Counted from the first letter of the stretch, positions 8,224-17,370 are shown. The stretch: 64,000 nt of DNA from Nocardioides exalbidus (GCF_900105585.1 NZ_FNRT01000002.1:1488001-1552000); one strand, 5' to 3'. Program-made: numbers and translations. The notes: a model not told the origin generated them from the sequence alone.

Positions 8224-8868
8224 ATGACCGCGCACCCCGAACGCCTCCCCACCGTCGCCGTCCTCGACAACCAGCAGGTGGTCCGCGACGGCGTGCTGGC
8301 GGCGATCGCCCGGCACCCCGAGGAGCTGGTCGGCGGGGCGGCGTACGCCTCCCTCGACGAGGTCGACCTCGCCGCCCCCGGCCCGGACGTGCTGGTGCTC
8401 GACCTCTACCTCGGTCGTGACGACGAGTCCGTGCTCGAGCACATCCCCGCCCTCACCGGGTGGGCCGGCGTCGTGGTGCTGCACACCGCCGAGGAGAAGC
8501 CGGTGCCGCTTCGCCGGGCCGTGGCCCTCGGCGTGCACGGCGTGGTGCTGAAGAACGACGGCACGGAGTCGCTCGTCGATGTCGTACGCCGGGCGCTGGA
8601 GGGCGACTTCGTCTGCAGCAGCGTCGTGGCCGAGGCGCTGGTCAGCGACGAGCGGACGACTCCGCGGCTGACCGCGCGCGAGGTCGAGGTGCTGAGCAAC
8701 CTGCGCGACGGCCTCACCCAGCGGCAGGTGGGCTCACGGCTCCACGTCGCGGAGGAGACCGTGCGCGCGCACCTGAAGTCGGTGCGCGCGAAGTACATGG
8801 AGGCCGAGCGCGAGGTCACCAACACCGGCAGCCTCGTCCGCGAGGCCGGCCGGGACGGGTGGATCTGA
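8224..8868 (+). CDS. LuxR/NarL-family response regulator
   Basis: 214 residues from the ATG at 8224; a GATAAT box (8210-8215) ends 8 nt before it, and GTG 8218 is an alternative. The receiver domain has the phosphoacceptor Asp in VLVLDLYL and the conserved Lys in VVLKND, but the usual first acidic pair is reduced to D-N (VAVLDNQQ), so Mg2+ binding may be altered. The C-terminal LuxR helix-turn-helix is standard: LTAREVEVLSNLRDGLTQRQ...VAEETVRAHLKSVRAKY. It is almost certainly phosphorylated by the tandem kinase encoded just upstream. It converges on trxB; no terminator is evident in the 34-bp gap. Confidence 0.92.
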   Translation: MTAHPERLPTVAVLDNQQVVRDGVLAAIARHPEELVGGAAYASLDEVDLAAPGPDVLVLDLYLGRDDESVLEHIPALTGWAGVVVLHTAEEKPVPLRRAVALGVHGVVLKNDGTESLVDVVRRALEGDFVCSSVVAEALVSDERTTPRLTAREVEVLSNLRDGLTQRQVGSRLHVAEETVRAHLKSVRAKYMEAEREVTNTGSLVREAGRDGWI

Positions 8869-8902
8869 GTCCACGCCCGGTCCCGGCCCACCTGGCTGAG
8901 CG

Positions 8903-9916
8903 TCAGGCTCCGGCGGTCTGCACCTGCTCCTCGATCGCCTCCACCGTCGCGGCGGCCTCACCGGCGGTCGAAGCCTCGTGGTCGAGTGCGGCGATGAAGC
9001 GCTCGGCGTCGAGGGCGGCGGCGCAGCCGGTGCCGGCGGCGGTGATCGCCTGGCGGTAGTGGTGGTCCACCAGGTCGCCGGCGGCGAAGACGCCGGGGAG
9101 GTTGGTCGCGGTCGAGGGGTGGTCGACGAGGACGTAGCCGTCGTCGTTGAGGTCGACCTGGCCGGTCAGGAGCTCCGAGCGGGGGTCGTGGCCGATGGCG
9201 ATGAACATCCCCGTGACGTCGAGCTGGCGCTCCTCGCCGGTGACGGTGTCGCGCAGGGTGATCGACTCGAGCTTGTCGGCGCCGTTGATCGAGGCGACCT
9301 CGGAGTTCCACACCATCTCGAGCTTGGGGTCGGCGAACGCGCGCTCCTGCATGATCTTGGAGGCGCGGAGCTCGTCGCGGCGGTGGATCAGGTAGACCTT
9401 CGACCCGAAGCGGGTGAGGAAGGTGGCCTCCTCGATGGCGGAGTCGCCACCACCGATCACGGCGATGGCCTGCTCGCGGAAGAAGAACCCGTCGCAGGTG
9501 GCGCACCAGGACACGCCGCGACCGGAGAGCTCCTCCTCGCGGGGCAGGCCGAGCTTGCGGTAGCTCGAGCCGGTCGAGAGGATCACCGAGCGCGCGGTGT
9601 AGGTGTCGGTGGCGGTCTTGACGACCTTGATGTCACCGGTGAGGTCGACCTCGACGACGTCGTCGGCGACCAGCTCGGCGCCGAAGCGCTCGGCCTGCGC
9701 ACGCATCTCGTCCATCAGGGCCGGACCCATGATGCCGTCGCGGAAGCCGGGGAAGTTCTCGACCTCGGTGGTGTTCATCAGCGCACCGCCGGCGGTCACC
9801 GAGCCCTCGAAGACCAGCGGCTCGAGCGAGGCGCGGGCGGCGTACACCGCGGCGGTGTAGCCCGACGGGCCCGAGCCGATGATGATGACGTTGCGCGTCT
9901 CGGTGCTGGTGCTCAT
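8903..9916 (-). CDS. trxB: Thioredoxin-disulfide reductase
   Basis: 337 residues: N-terminal FAD-binding [18 protein letters not shown], redox-active C-A-T-C in [16 protein letters not shown]-binding [12 protein letters not shown] with HRRDELRA, and the second FAD motif [23 protein letters not shown]. It transfers electrons from NADPH through FAD to thioredoxin in the cytosol. The C-terminal 25 residues (Ala/Glu-rich) extend past the core. It ends the minus-strand sigM/murJ block but has its own GGAAC-N18-GTT promoter about 65 nt upstream. That argues for disulfide-stress control shared with trxA. Confidence 0.97.
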   Translation of the reverse strand: MSTSTETRNVIIIGSGPSGYTAAVYAARASLEPLVFEGSVTAGGALMNTTEVENFPGFRDGIMGPALMDEMRAQAERFGAELVADDVVEVDLTGDIKVVKTATDTYTARSVILSTGSSYRKLGLPREEELSGRGVSWCATCDGFFFREQAIAVIGGGDSAIEEATFLTRFGSKVYLIHRRDELRASKIMQERAFADPKLEMVWNSEVASINGADKLESITLRDTVTGEERQLDVTGMFIAIGHDPRSELLTGQVDLNDDGYVLVDHPSTATNLPGVFAAGDLVDHHYRQAITAAGTGCAAALDAERFIAALDHEASTAGEAAATVEAIEEQVQTAGA

Positions 9917-9979
9917 GAGCGGTCAGTGACTCCTGCTGGATCGACGGTCTGGATCGGGTGGATGGCGTACGCCGTGCAC

Positions 9980-10005
9980 AACCGATCGTAGGCGACCGTT
10001 GTTCC
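9980..10005 (-). promoter_or_regulatory. SigR/SigH-type promoter of trxB (GGAAC-N18-GTT)
   Basis: On the minus strand GGAAC (10005-10001) and GTT (9982-9980) are separated by exactly 18 nt. Spacing and sequence equal those of the trxA promoter at 4550-4575. The trxB ATG lies 63 nt downstream. Consensus from Streptomyces SigR and mycobacterial SigH. Confidence 0.7.
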
Positions 10006-10020
10006 TGAGGTGGGCGCTCG

Positions 10021-10731
10021 TCAGGGCGCGAGCAGCGTGAGCGTGCGCACGGGCTCCGGGGTGCCGCAGACGTAGAGCTCGACCTGCTGCGCGGCACCGG
10101 ACGGGCGCCGGAAGACGATGATGCCCGGCTGGCCGTCGACCTCGGCCGCGACCTGGCGGCCCCTGCCGAGCGCCGGCAGGTCGCAGGCGGTGCCGGGCGC
10201 GGGCGCCCCTGACGCGTCGGAGGACAGCGGGGCAGTCGAGCGAGCCGCGAGCAGCTCGTCCTCGAGCTGCGGGTCGTCGGCTGAGACCGTGGGGCTGGAG
10301 GCGAAGGGCGTGACGCTCTTCTGGGACTCCGGTGCGAGCTCGGAGTCGGCGCTGCCCCCGGCGTCCGACCCACCCTCGGCGGGCTGGTCGGCGAGCTCGC
10401 GGTCCGCGCTGCCGCTGTCGGCCGACGTCGACCCGCCGGAGTCGCCCGAGCCGGAGGGCAGCACCTGGCCGATGCCGACCCCGGCGACCACGACCGCGGC
10501 GGCGGCCAGCAGGCCGATGCCGACGGCGCGGCGACGGCGGGCTCCGAGGTCGACCACCGGCGCGGGAGGCCGCTCGGTGACGAGGGGCGTGGTGGCCCGC
10601 GCGTCGACCAGCGCGGCGAGCTGCTCGTCGAGGCGGGCGACGACCTCGGGTGGCGTCGGCTCGTCGTGGCGCGCGTCGGCGAGGAGGCGGCGTACGGCCT
10701 CCTGCTCGGGCGTCAGGTCGGGATCGGTCAT
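10021..10731 (-). CDS. Putative membrane anti-sigma factor next to sigM
   Basis: 236 residues. The N-terminal 65 residues are a charged cytosolic segment (EEAVRRLLADARHDE-like) suited to holding a sigma factor. Then comes one membrane helix (about 69-91, GIGLLAAAAVVVAGVGIGQVL) and a Ser/Gly/Asp-rich extracytoplasmic linker. A C-terminal domain with two cysteines (TACDLP and LYVCG) may form a disulfide. No HXXXCXXC zinc anti-sigma motif is present. Position directly after sigM and topology match the M. tuberculosis Rv3912 (RsmA) locus. A strong Shine-Dalgarno GAGGAGGTGA precedes the ATG. Confidence 0.78.
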   Translation of the reverse strand: MTDPDLTPEQEAVRRLLADARHDEPTPPEVVARLDEQLAALVDARATTPLVTERPPAPVVDLGARRRRAVGIGLLAAAAVVVAGVGIGQVLPSGSGDSGGSTSADSGSADRELADQPAEGGSDAGGSADSELAPESQKSVTPFASSPTVSADDPQLEDELLAARSTAPLSSDASGAPAPGTACDLPALGRGRQVAAEVDGQPGIIVFRRPSGAAQQVELYVCGTPEPVRTLTLLAP

Positions 10732-10775
10732 CGGGGGTCACCTCCTCGAGGTGTCGTGGGGCGGGTGGGCAGGAG

Positions 10776-11453
10776 TCAGGGCGCGGGCGGTCCCCGCGGC
10801 CGCACGGTGGCTTGGACGGGACCGTCGGGCGGCGGGTTCCCGTGAGGCGGGTCACCCGAGGGGCGGTGCAGGTCGACCAGCAGCTCGGCGAGCTTGGCGC
10901 GACCGCGCGAGCACCGCGACTTCACGGTGCCCTCCGCGCAGTCGAGCATCAGCGCGACCTCGGCGACCGGGTAGCCCTCCATGTCGACGAGGACGAGCGC
11001 GGCGCGCTGGTCGGGGGGCAGCGTGGCGAGGGCGGCCAGCACCCGACGCCGGCGCTCGGACTCCTCGGCCCTCGCGTCGGGCTGGTCGTCGTGGACGGCC
11101 GTCGCGACCAGGGTGCCGCGGTCCTCGACGTCGTCGGGCAGGCTGTCGAAGCGCCGGATCTTCGCCGCGCGGAGCCGGTCGAGGCAGGCGTTGACGACGA
11201 CCCGGTGCAGCCAGGTCGTCACCGCCGCCTCGCCGCGGAACGAGCCCGCGCGGCGGAAGGCCGCGATCATCCCGTCCTGGAGACCGTCGGCCGCGTCGTC
11301 CGGGTTGCCCATCGTGCGCAGCGCGACCGCCCACAGCCGGTCGCGGTGGCGCGCGAAGAGGACGCCGAACGCCTCGGCGTCGCCGTCGACGTGGGCCTGG
11401 AGCAGCTCCCGGTCGGTCGGCCCGTCCACCGGCTCGCTCCCCGGGGTGGTCAT
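10776..11453 (-). CDS. sigM: ECF RNA polymerase sigma factor SigM
   Basis: 225 residues from an ATG that overlaps the preceding stop by 4 nt. Region 2 is clear (HVDGDAEAFGVLFARHRDRLW, NPDDAADGLQDGMIAAFRRAGSF, TTWLHRVVVNACLDRLR). Region 4 is LPPDQRAALVLVDMEGYPVAEVAL...GTVKSRCSRGRAKLAELL. A Pro/Gly-rich tail of about 30 residues follows. The neighbourhood (murJ - pseudokinase - sigM - anti-sigma - trxB) is the SigM locus of mycobacteria and Streptomyces, which supports the name. It directs RNA polymerase to its own small regulon when released by the membrane anti-sigma factor encoded next. Confidence 0.93.
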   Translation of the reverse strand: MTTPGSEPVDGPTDRELLQAHVDGDAEAFGVLFARHRDRLWAVALRTMGNPDDAADGLQDGMIAAFRRAGSFRGEAAVTTWLHRVVVNACLDRLRAAKIRRFDSLPDDVEDRGTLVATAVHDDQPDARAEESERRRRVLAALATLPPDQRAALVLVDMEGYPVAEVALMLDCAEGTVKSRCSRGRAKLAELLVDLHRPSGDPPHGNPPPDGPVQATVRPRGPPAP

Positions 11454-13366
11454 CCGAGCACCTGCACCTCGGAGATCGTGCCGCGGAACTCGTCGGCGCC
11501 GACCGAGGGGATCAGGGTCAGCCACACCGTGACGTACCTCCCCGACACCGCCTCGTCGAGGCTGATCGTCAGATCGCCGGTGCCGGCCGCCGTGCCGACG
11601 GGGGTGAGCCCGGCGACGCCGGTCGGCGGCTCGGAGGTGACGTAGGCCGCGAGCGCGGTCTGGCCGCCCACGGTCGAGACGACGACCTCCCGCACGCCCT
11701 TGCTGGCGCCGAGGTCGATGACCAGGCCGACGCCCGTCTTGAGCCCGCCCGGACCGAAGTTCTGCCGGTAGGTCGAGGTGCTCCAGGTCGTCGCGGGGTC
11801 GCCGTCGACGGCGTTCGGGACCTGGTCGGGGTTCTCCTCCTGCGGGGCGTCGCCCTGCGGGTCGAAGTCGTCGGCGACGAGTCCCGTGAACGGCGTCGGG
11901 GTCACCACGCTCGGCGACGCCGAGGTCGAGGGCTCGTCGTCGGAGTCGCTCGCCGGCGGCTTGATGCCGAGCTGGTAGGCGGCCACCACGGCCACGCCCA
12001 CGAGCAGGACGACGATCACCGCCAGCGCCAGCCGGTTCCAGCTGCGCCCGGGCACCCGGTCGTCGGTGTCGTCGAAGCCCTCGCCGGTGCCCCAGCGGTC
12101 GTCGGTCCAGTGGCCCGAGCCCCACGAGCCGGTGTCGCGGCCCGCCGGTCGTCCGGTGGCGTCGACCGACGAGCCGTGGCGGGAGTCGTCCCACGGCCAG
12201 TAGTCGCTGCCGGCGGTGGCCGCCTTCGTCCCCGGGCGTGGGCGGCGGACGGGCTCGCCCTCGGGCGGGTCGGGCGCGAAGAGCGGCTTCGGTGCGGGCG
12301 TCTCGAGCGGGGGCGGGGGCGCCGGCTTGTCGGCGCGGGCGCGCAGCCAGTCGACCTCGTCGTCGTCGTGGAAGACCGGCATCCCGGCCTGGGTCGGGAG
12401 GTCCGTCACCGCCGTCGGTGCCGGCTCGGGTGCCGGCTCACTGACGGCCTCGACCTCGGGCTCGGGCTCCGGCTCGGGGTGCGCCTCGGGCTCCGGAGAC
12501 GGCGGCGCGGGCTCGGGCGTCGCCACCGGCACGGCCTGGGTGGCGTACGACGACGTGGCGGGCGCCGCCGGCCGCGGACCGGCGACCGGGGCGTGGGTGC
12601 CGACGACGTCGCCGACGTAGTCGCGGAGCAGCTCGTTGATGCGGCGGGCGGTGTGGTCGGCCTGACCCCCGCCGGGAGCGTGCTCGGGGTTGAGGACCTG
12701 GTCGCAGAGCGTGTCGAGCGGGCGGGGGATGCCGGCGCGCACGCGGCGCGGGCGCAGCACCTCGCCGTGGACCTCGGGCGCGCTCGGCACGGCCGAGGTC
12801 GAGACGCCGGCCCACTTGCCGGTGAGCGCGCAGTAGAGCAGTCCGGCGAGGTCGATCTCGTCGACGGTGACCCGGCCCGGCGGCAGGCCCCGGAGCGCCG
12901 CCTCCACGCCGAAGCCGATGATGCGGACCTGGCCGTGCTGGTCGACGAGCACGTTCTCCGGCGTGAGGCAGCCGTGCGCGATGCCCGCGGCGTGTGCCTC
13001 GGCGATGCTGTCGGCCACCTCGGCGACGAGCCAGGCCGCACGACGGGGCGGCAGCGGGCCCTCGCGGGTCAGCAGGATGTCGAGGGAGTCGCCCTGCCCC
13101 CACTCGTTGACGACGTAGCACTTCGCGCCGGCCACCTCGGCGTCGAGGACGCGGAGCAGCCGCCGGTTGATGACCGGCCCGACCGTGCGCGCGGCCTCGA
13201 GGACCGCGTCGGCCCGGGGATCGTCGGCCGCGAGGATGTGCACCGCGACCGGGCGGTGCAGCACGAGGTCGTGGGCGCGCCAGAACCGTCCTGCGCCGCT
13301 CTCGGCGAGCAGGTCGTCGAGGCGGTAGCGGTCGGCGAGCACGTCACCGGCCTGCATCGACCCCAC
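11450..13366 (-). CDS. Membrane-anchored receptor pseudokinase with extracellular discoidin-like domain
   Basis: 638 residues. The N-terminal 225 residues have the Ser/Thr kinase fold but lack catalytic residues: the VAIK Lys is His (PVAVH, residue 43), HRDLKPEN is HGCLTPEN (131-138) and DFG is GFG (151-153). A Pro/Glu-rich linker (about 260-440), one membrane helix (about 446-466) and a galactose-binding/discoidin-like domain (about 495-638, with NAVDGDPATTWS) follow. The mycobacterial MviN protein carries just such a pseudokinase plus extracellular domain fused to MurJ; here it is a separate gene behind murJ. By analogy it may bind a FHA-domain partner and restrain lipid II flipping. The ATGA overlap couples it to sigM. 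Confidence 0.85.
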   Translation of the reverse strand: MGSMQAGDVLADRYRLDDLLAESGAGRFWRAHDLVLHRPVAVHILAADDPRADAVLEAARTVGPVINRRLLRVLDAEVAGAKCYVVNEWGQGDSLDILLTREGPLPPRRAAWLVAEVADSIAEAHAAGIAHGCLTPENVLVDQHGQVRIIGFGVEAALRGLPPGRVTVDEIDLAGLLYCALTGKWAGVSTSAVPSAPEVHGEVLRPRRVRAGIPRPLDTLCDQVLNPEHAPGGGQADHTARRINELLRDYVGDVVGTHAPVAGPRPAAPATSSYATQAVPVATPEPAPPSPEPEAHPEPEPEPEVEAVSEPAPEPAPTAVTDLPTQAGMPVFHDDDEVDWLRARADKPAPPPPLETPAPKPLFAPDPPEGEPVRRPRPGTKAATAGSDYWPWDDSRHGSSVDATGRPAGRDTGSWGSGHWTDDRWGTGEGFDDTDDRVPGRSWNRLALAVIVVLLVGVAVVAAYQLGIKPPASDSDDEPSTSASPSVVTPTPFTGLVADDFDPQGDAPQEENPDQVPNAVDGDPATTWSTSTYRQNFGPGGLKTGVGLVIDLGASKGVREVVVSTVGGQTALAAYVTSEPPTGVAGLTPVGTAAGTGDLTISLDEAVSGRYVTVWLTLIPSVGADEFRGTISEVQVLG

Positions 13367-13447
13367 GTCCCACCTCGTTCCCCGCTCGACCCTGTGCGTG
13401 TCCTTTGCTTCCGGCCACTGTAGGAGGCAGCGGGCCGATCTCCCCTG

Positions 13448-15082
13448 CTACGCGCCGCGACGCAGCCGAGACGCGACCGCGTCCACCAGGCCGGTCACCT
13501 CGCGCACGTGGAGCAGCCGGGCGCCGAGCAGCACGACCAGCAGCCCGGCGGCGGCGCTCGCCCCGCCGCGGACGAGGGACAGCAGGGGCCCGGGATACTC
13601 GCCGAGACCGGCGAGGCCGTGCTCGACCAGCCAGGTGGCACCGCCCGCCGCGACCAGCACGATCGCCATCCGCACGAGGAACCGCACCAGCTGCGGGGTC
13701 TCGAGCCCGCCCACGGTGCGCCGCAGCAGCACGAACGCGGCGATCGCCCCGACGGCGTACGACACGAGGTAGGCCACGACGAGCAGCGGTGCCGTGTCGT
13801 CGGGGCTTCCCCGCGGGACCAGCACGCTCGCGACGACGACGTTGGTGAGCGAGACGGCCACCTGGATGAAGAACACCAGCCGGGTCATCTCCATCGCGTA
13901 GAAGCCGCGCAGCATGAAGTAGTGGACGGTGAAGAACACCAGCGCCGGGCCGAAGACGGCGAGGGTCGGGGCGAACCGCGCCGCCTCGGTCGCACTGGCC
14001 CAGCTGAAGGCCACGCCGGCGACGTCGACCGCGGTGATCGGCAGCAGCACGGCGAAGGGCAGCACCAGTGCGAGCGCGGTCCGCAGGGTCGAGCCGACGG
14101 TGCTGCCCAGCTCGGCGAGCCGGCCCTCGTGGGCGTACGACGACAGGCGCGGGAGGATCGCCGTCGCGAGCGAGACGGTGACGATGGCGTGCGGCACCAT
14201 CATGATCAGGAGGCTGTTGGAGTAGACGAGGTAGCCGGTGCCGCCGTCGACGGTGCCGCCGGACGCCAGCCGGACGACCACGAGGTACGCCGCCTGGGTG
14301 ACCACCACGAACAGCACGGTCCAGATCCCGAGCGACAGCGTCTTCCCCAGCTCGGGGTCGCGGAAGTCGAAGCGCGGTCGGTAGCCGAAGCCCGATGCGC
14401 GCAGGTAGGGCACCAGGACCAGGAACTGCACGACGATGCCGAGCGTCGAGCCGAGTCCCAGCAGGACCTCGGCGCTCGTGCCGAGGGCCAGGTCCTTCTC
14501 CGCCCCGCCACCGGTCGCCCCGAACGACACCAGGTAGGCCGCCAGGATCGCGACGGACAGCAGGTTGTTGGCGATCGGCGCCCACATCATCGGCCCGAAG
14601 CGGCCGCGGGCGTTGAGCACCTGCCCGACCAGGACGTACATGCCGTAGAAGAACACCTGGGGCAGGCACCACCGGGTGAGGTCGACGATCGACTCCAGCT
14701 GCGCGGACAGTGCGGGGTCGAGGAACCGGTGGTCGAGGTAGACGCGGAGCAGGAGCGGTGCGAGCAGCACCAGGAGGAGGGTGACCGCTCCGAGGAACAG
14801 CGCCGCGAGCGTGATCACCCGGCTGGCGTAGGCGTCGCCGCCGTCGGCGTCCTCCTTGATCCGCCGCACGAGCTGCGGGACGAGGACCGCGTTGAAGATG
14901 CCGCCGGCCAGCAGGATGTAGACCATGTTGGGCAGCGTGTTGGCGATCGCGAAGAGGTCGCCGCGGATGCCGGAGCCGAGCGCCACGACCAGCAGGGCCG
15001 CGCGCACGTAGCCCGAGGCGCGCGACACCACGGTGCCGGCGGCCATCACGGCGGACGACGCGAGGACCCTCTGGTCGCTCAT
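13448..15082 (-). CDS. murJ: Lipid II flippase MurJ (MviN)
   Basis: 544 residues with about 14 membrane segments. Signature segments are VMAAGTVVSRASGYVRAALL at the N-terminus, ANTLPNMVYILLAGGIFNAVLVPQLVRR and VGQVLNARGRFGPMMWAPIANN. MurJ flips lipid-linked peptidoglycan precursor across the membrane for cell-wall synthesis. Start at 15082 overlaps the stop of the DUF6049 gene (ATGA). Mycobacterial MviN is nearly twice as long because a pseudokinase is fused to it; here the protein ends after the transporter domain and the pseudokinase follows as a separate gene 81 nt on. Confidence 0.95.
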   Translation of the reverse strand: MSDQRVLASSAVMAAGTVVSRASGYVRAALLVVALGSGIRGDLFAIANTLPNMVYILLAGGIFNAVLVPQLVRRIKEDADGGDAYASRVITLAALFLGAVTLLLVLLAPLLLRVYLDHRFLDPALSAQLESIVDLTRWCLPQVFFYGMYVLVGQVLNARGRFGPMMWAPIANNLLSVAILAAYLVSFGATGGGAEKDLALGTSAEVLLGLGSTLGIVVQFLVLVPYLRASGFGYRPRFDFRDPELGKTLSLGIWTVLFVVVTQAAYLVVVRLASGGTVDGGTGYLVYSNSLLIMMVPHAIVTVSLATAILPRLSSYAHEGRLAELGSTVGSTLRTALALVLPFAVLLPITAVDVAGVAFSWASATEAARFAPTLAVFGPALVFFTVHYFMLRGFYAMEMTRLVFFIQVAVSLTNVVVASVLVPRGSPDDTAPLLVVAYLVSYAVGAIAAFVLLRRTVGGLETPQLVRFLVRMAIVLVAAGGATWLVEHGLAGLGEYPGPLLSLVRGGASAAAGLLVVLLGARLLHVREVTGLVDAVASRLRRGA

Positions 15083-17364
15083 GCGCGCCCCGGCACGGCA
15101 GGGCTCCCCGCCTCGGTGCCCGCCTCGGTGCCGGCTCCGGTCTCGTCCTGGGGTGCGTCCTCGTCCTGGGGCGCGTCCTCGTCCGGTGCCTCGGCCGCCG
15201 CGGCGAGCTCGGCCCGGCGGGCCCGGATCTGGCCGGGCAGGCGGTAGCCGATCATCCCGAACAGCACGAGCGCACCCACGGCCATCACGATCCAGATGAG
15301 GGCGCTGACCCGTGCCGCCCGGATCGGCAGCTGGTCCGACGATCCGAGGGGTACGCCGTCGACGCTGGTGACCGCGAGCCGGACGTTGTGGACGCCGTCC
15401 TGGGTCGTCGACGCCTCGTAGCGCAGGACGCTGCGGGCGCCCGGTCCGAGGGTGCGGGCGCCGGAGGCGCCGCTGAGGGTGAGCTCGCCGTCGGTGCTGA
15501 CCGCGACCTGCACCTCGACCGGCTGGTCGAGGCCGTTGACGAGGGTGACGCCGAGCGGGCCCGAGTCGCTGGAGAGCGTGACGGCCGTGGGCGCCTCGAT
15601 CGCGACCTTGGCGAGCTCGGCGCGGAGCGAGTCCGAGATCCGGTCCGCCGCCGCCCGCGCCAGGACCGGGCGGGCACGGTGCAGCTCGGACAGGGTGGCC
15701 AGCACCTCGTCGCGGACCTGTCGCTCGATGGTGGTCTGCAGGCTGAGCACGTCCTCGAGGAGCGTGGCGTCGTCGGTGGCGCGTGTCGCCGCCGTGAAGC
15801 TCGACGGCTCGAGCTCGGCGTCGAGGTCCTCCTGCGTGTAGGCCAGGTTGGTGGAGGAGACGAAGGTCGGGTCCTGGGCGGCGACCTCGCTCACCGGCAC
15901 CAGCTCGAGCCACGACTGCTCGAGGTCGTCGAAGAAGGACGCCGCGTCCTCGCCGCGCCACACGGTCGGGAGGGTCACGACGAGGGGAGCCGGGTCGGCA
16001 CTGCCCGCGCGGAGGGCGGCCTCGCTGATCAGCCGCTGGCGCAGCGCGAGCGGGTCGGTCGCCGCGGTGGGACCGGGTCCACCCGACTCGGCGCCGGTGC
16101 TGGTCACGATGACCTTGTGCCCGAGCAGCCGCACCACCGAGCTGTCGCCGTCCGGGGGCACCGTGAACGAGGTGTCGCCCATCAGGATCACGGTGTCCTC
16201 GGGCAGGGCCTCGATCGCCTCGGGGCTCAGCACGTCGTCGCTCGGCGCGACCGTCGGGACGTACTGGACACCGAGGGTGGTCATGACGTCCGCGGACCGC
16301 GCGGTCGCCTCGTCGTACCTGGCCGGGTCGTTGCGCATCGCGGCCGACACGTCGAGGTCGCCGAAGGGCAGGGTCAGCACCTGCTGACCGGCGGTGGTGA
16401 GCAGGAAGCGGTCGAGCCACGCCTGCGCCGCCTCGGCCAGCGCGGCCTCCTCGGGGCTGGGCTCCTCGGTCGACTCGGCCTGGGGCGTGAGGGTCTCGGG
16501 GGTCGCCGTCTCGCCGTCGCTGGGCGTCGCGGTCGGCGACGGCGCCTGCCCCTCCACGGTCGGGTCCGGCAGGATGTTGCGTGGGGGGTTGCCCTGGGTG
16601 AGCCGCACCAGCGCCACCAGCACGGACGGGTCGACCAGGAAGCTGTAGGGCGTCGAGCCGGCCGAGTCGGCCATGTCGAGCACGCCGGAGAGGCTGCCCC
16701 CGGGGGCGAGCCGGCGCGCCCAGCGCTCGGTGCCCGCCAGCGAGCCGTCCTCCTTGAACCAGACCCGGCTGCGGATGGAGAGCATCACCGAGGCCTCCTG
16801 CGTCCGGTTGCCCGTCGGGCGGGCGGGGATGAACGTCCGCGCCCGGCCGTCGGCGATCTCGTCGCGCGGGGTGGAGGTGCTGTCGCCGAGCGCGTGCACG
16901 CCGATCCAGTAGACGCCGGGGTCACCCGTCGCCTGGAGCAGGCCGACCGGGACGGAGTCGGAGAACGAGGCGGTCTCGCCCGGCGCCAGCTGGTCGACCG
17001 TGTAGAAGGTCCCGGGCGTCGTGACGCGCTCGCCGACCGCGATGGTGGGATCGCTCAGCGCGGCGTCCGCCAGCTGGCGGGAGTCGGGGATGGGCGTCGC
17101 CGAGGAGAAGGCGTGCAGGTTGATCCGGGTGAAGGTCTCGTCGCTGACGTTGGTGACGGTGCCGCTGATGTCGACGCTGCCCTTGCGCGGCAGCACCGCG
17201 GTGATGCTGTCGAGGTGGACGACGAGCGGGTCGGCGGTGGTGGCCCGGGCGGCCGCCGTCACCGTCGCCGAGGCCCCGCCTGCGCCCGCCAGGGACGGCA
17301 CCATCGCGAATCCGAGCGCCAGGAGCCCCGCCAGGGCAGCACGGAACGACGAGGGGCGGGGCAC
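15079..17364 (-). CDS. DUF6049 family secreted/membrane-anchored protein (Rv3909-like)
   Basis: 761 residues from the GTG at 17364, picked because a TACAGT box (17376-17371) ends 6 nt upstream and a signal peptide follows at once (FRAALAGLLALGFAMVPSLAGA). The large extracytoplasmic part starts with an Ig-like domain (VVHLDSITAVLPRKGSVDISG). It contains a Ser/Thr/Pro/Glu low-complexity stretch (about 295-330) and ends with another beta domain. One membrane helix near the C-terminus (LIWIVMAVGALVLFGMIGYRL) and an acidic cytosolic tail of Glu/Asp/Ala repeats complete it. It is always found before murJ in actinobacteria; the function is not established. It heads the murJ-pseudokinase-sigM unit. 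Confidence 0.85.
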   Translation of the reverse strand: MPRPSSFRAALAGLLALGFAMVPSLAGAGGASATVTAAARATTADPLVVHLDSITAVLPRKGSVDISGTVTNVSDETFTRINLHAFSSATPIPDSRQLADAALSDPTIAVGERVTTPGTFYTVDQLAPGETASFSDSVPVGLLQATGDPGVYWIGVHALGDSTSTPRDEIADGRARTFIPARPTGNRTQEASVMLSIRSRVWFKEDGSLAGTERWARRLAPGGSLSGVLDMADSAGSTPYSFLVDPSVLVALVRLTQGNPPRNILPDPTVEGQAPSPTATPSDGETATPETLTPQAESTEEPSPEEAALAEAAQAWLDRFLLTTAGQQVLTLPFGDLDVSAAMRNDPARYDEATARSADVMTTLGVQYVPTVAPSDDVLSPEAIEALPEDTVILMGDTSFTVPPDGDSSVVRLLGHKVIVTSTGAESGGPGPTAATDPLALRQRLISEAALRAGSADPAPLVVTLPTVWRGEDAASFFDDLEQSWLELVPVSEVAAQDPTFVSSTNLAYTQEDLDAELEPSSFTAATRATDDATLLEDVLSLQTTIERQVRDEVLATLSELHRARPVLARAAADRISDSLRAELAKVAIEAPTAVTLSSDSGPLGVTLVNGLDQPVEVQVAVSTDGELTLSGASGARTLGPGARSVLRYEASTTQDGVHNVRLAVTSVDGVPLGSSDQLPIRAARVSALIWIVMAVGALVLFGMIGYRLPGQIRARRAELAAAAEAPDEDAPQDEDAPQDETGAGTEAGTEAGSPAVPGRA

Positions 17365-17370
17365 GCACAG

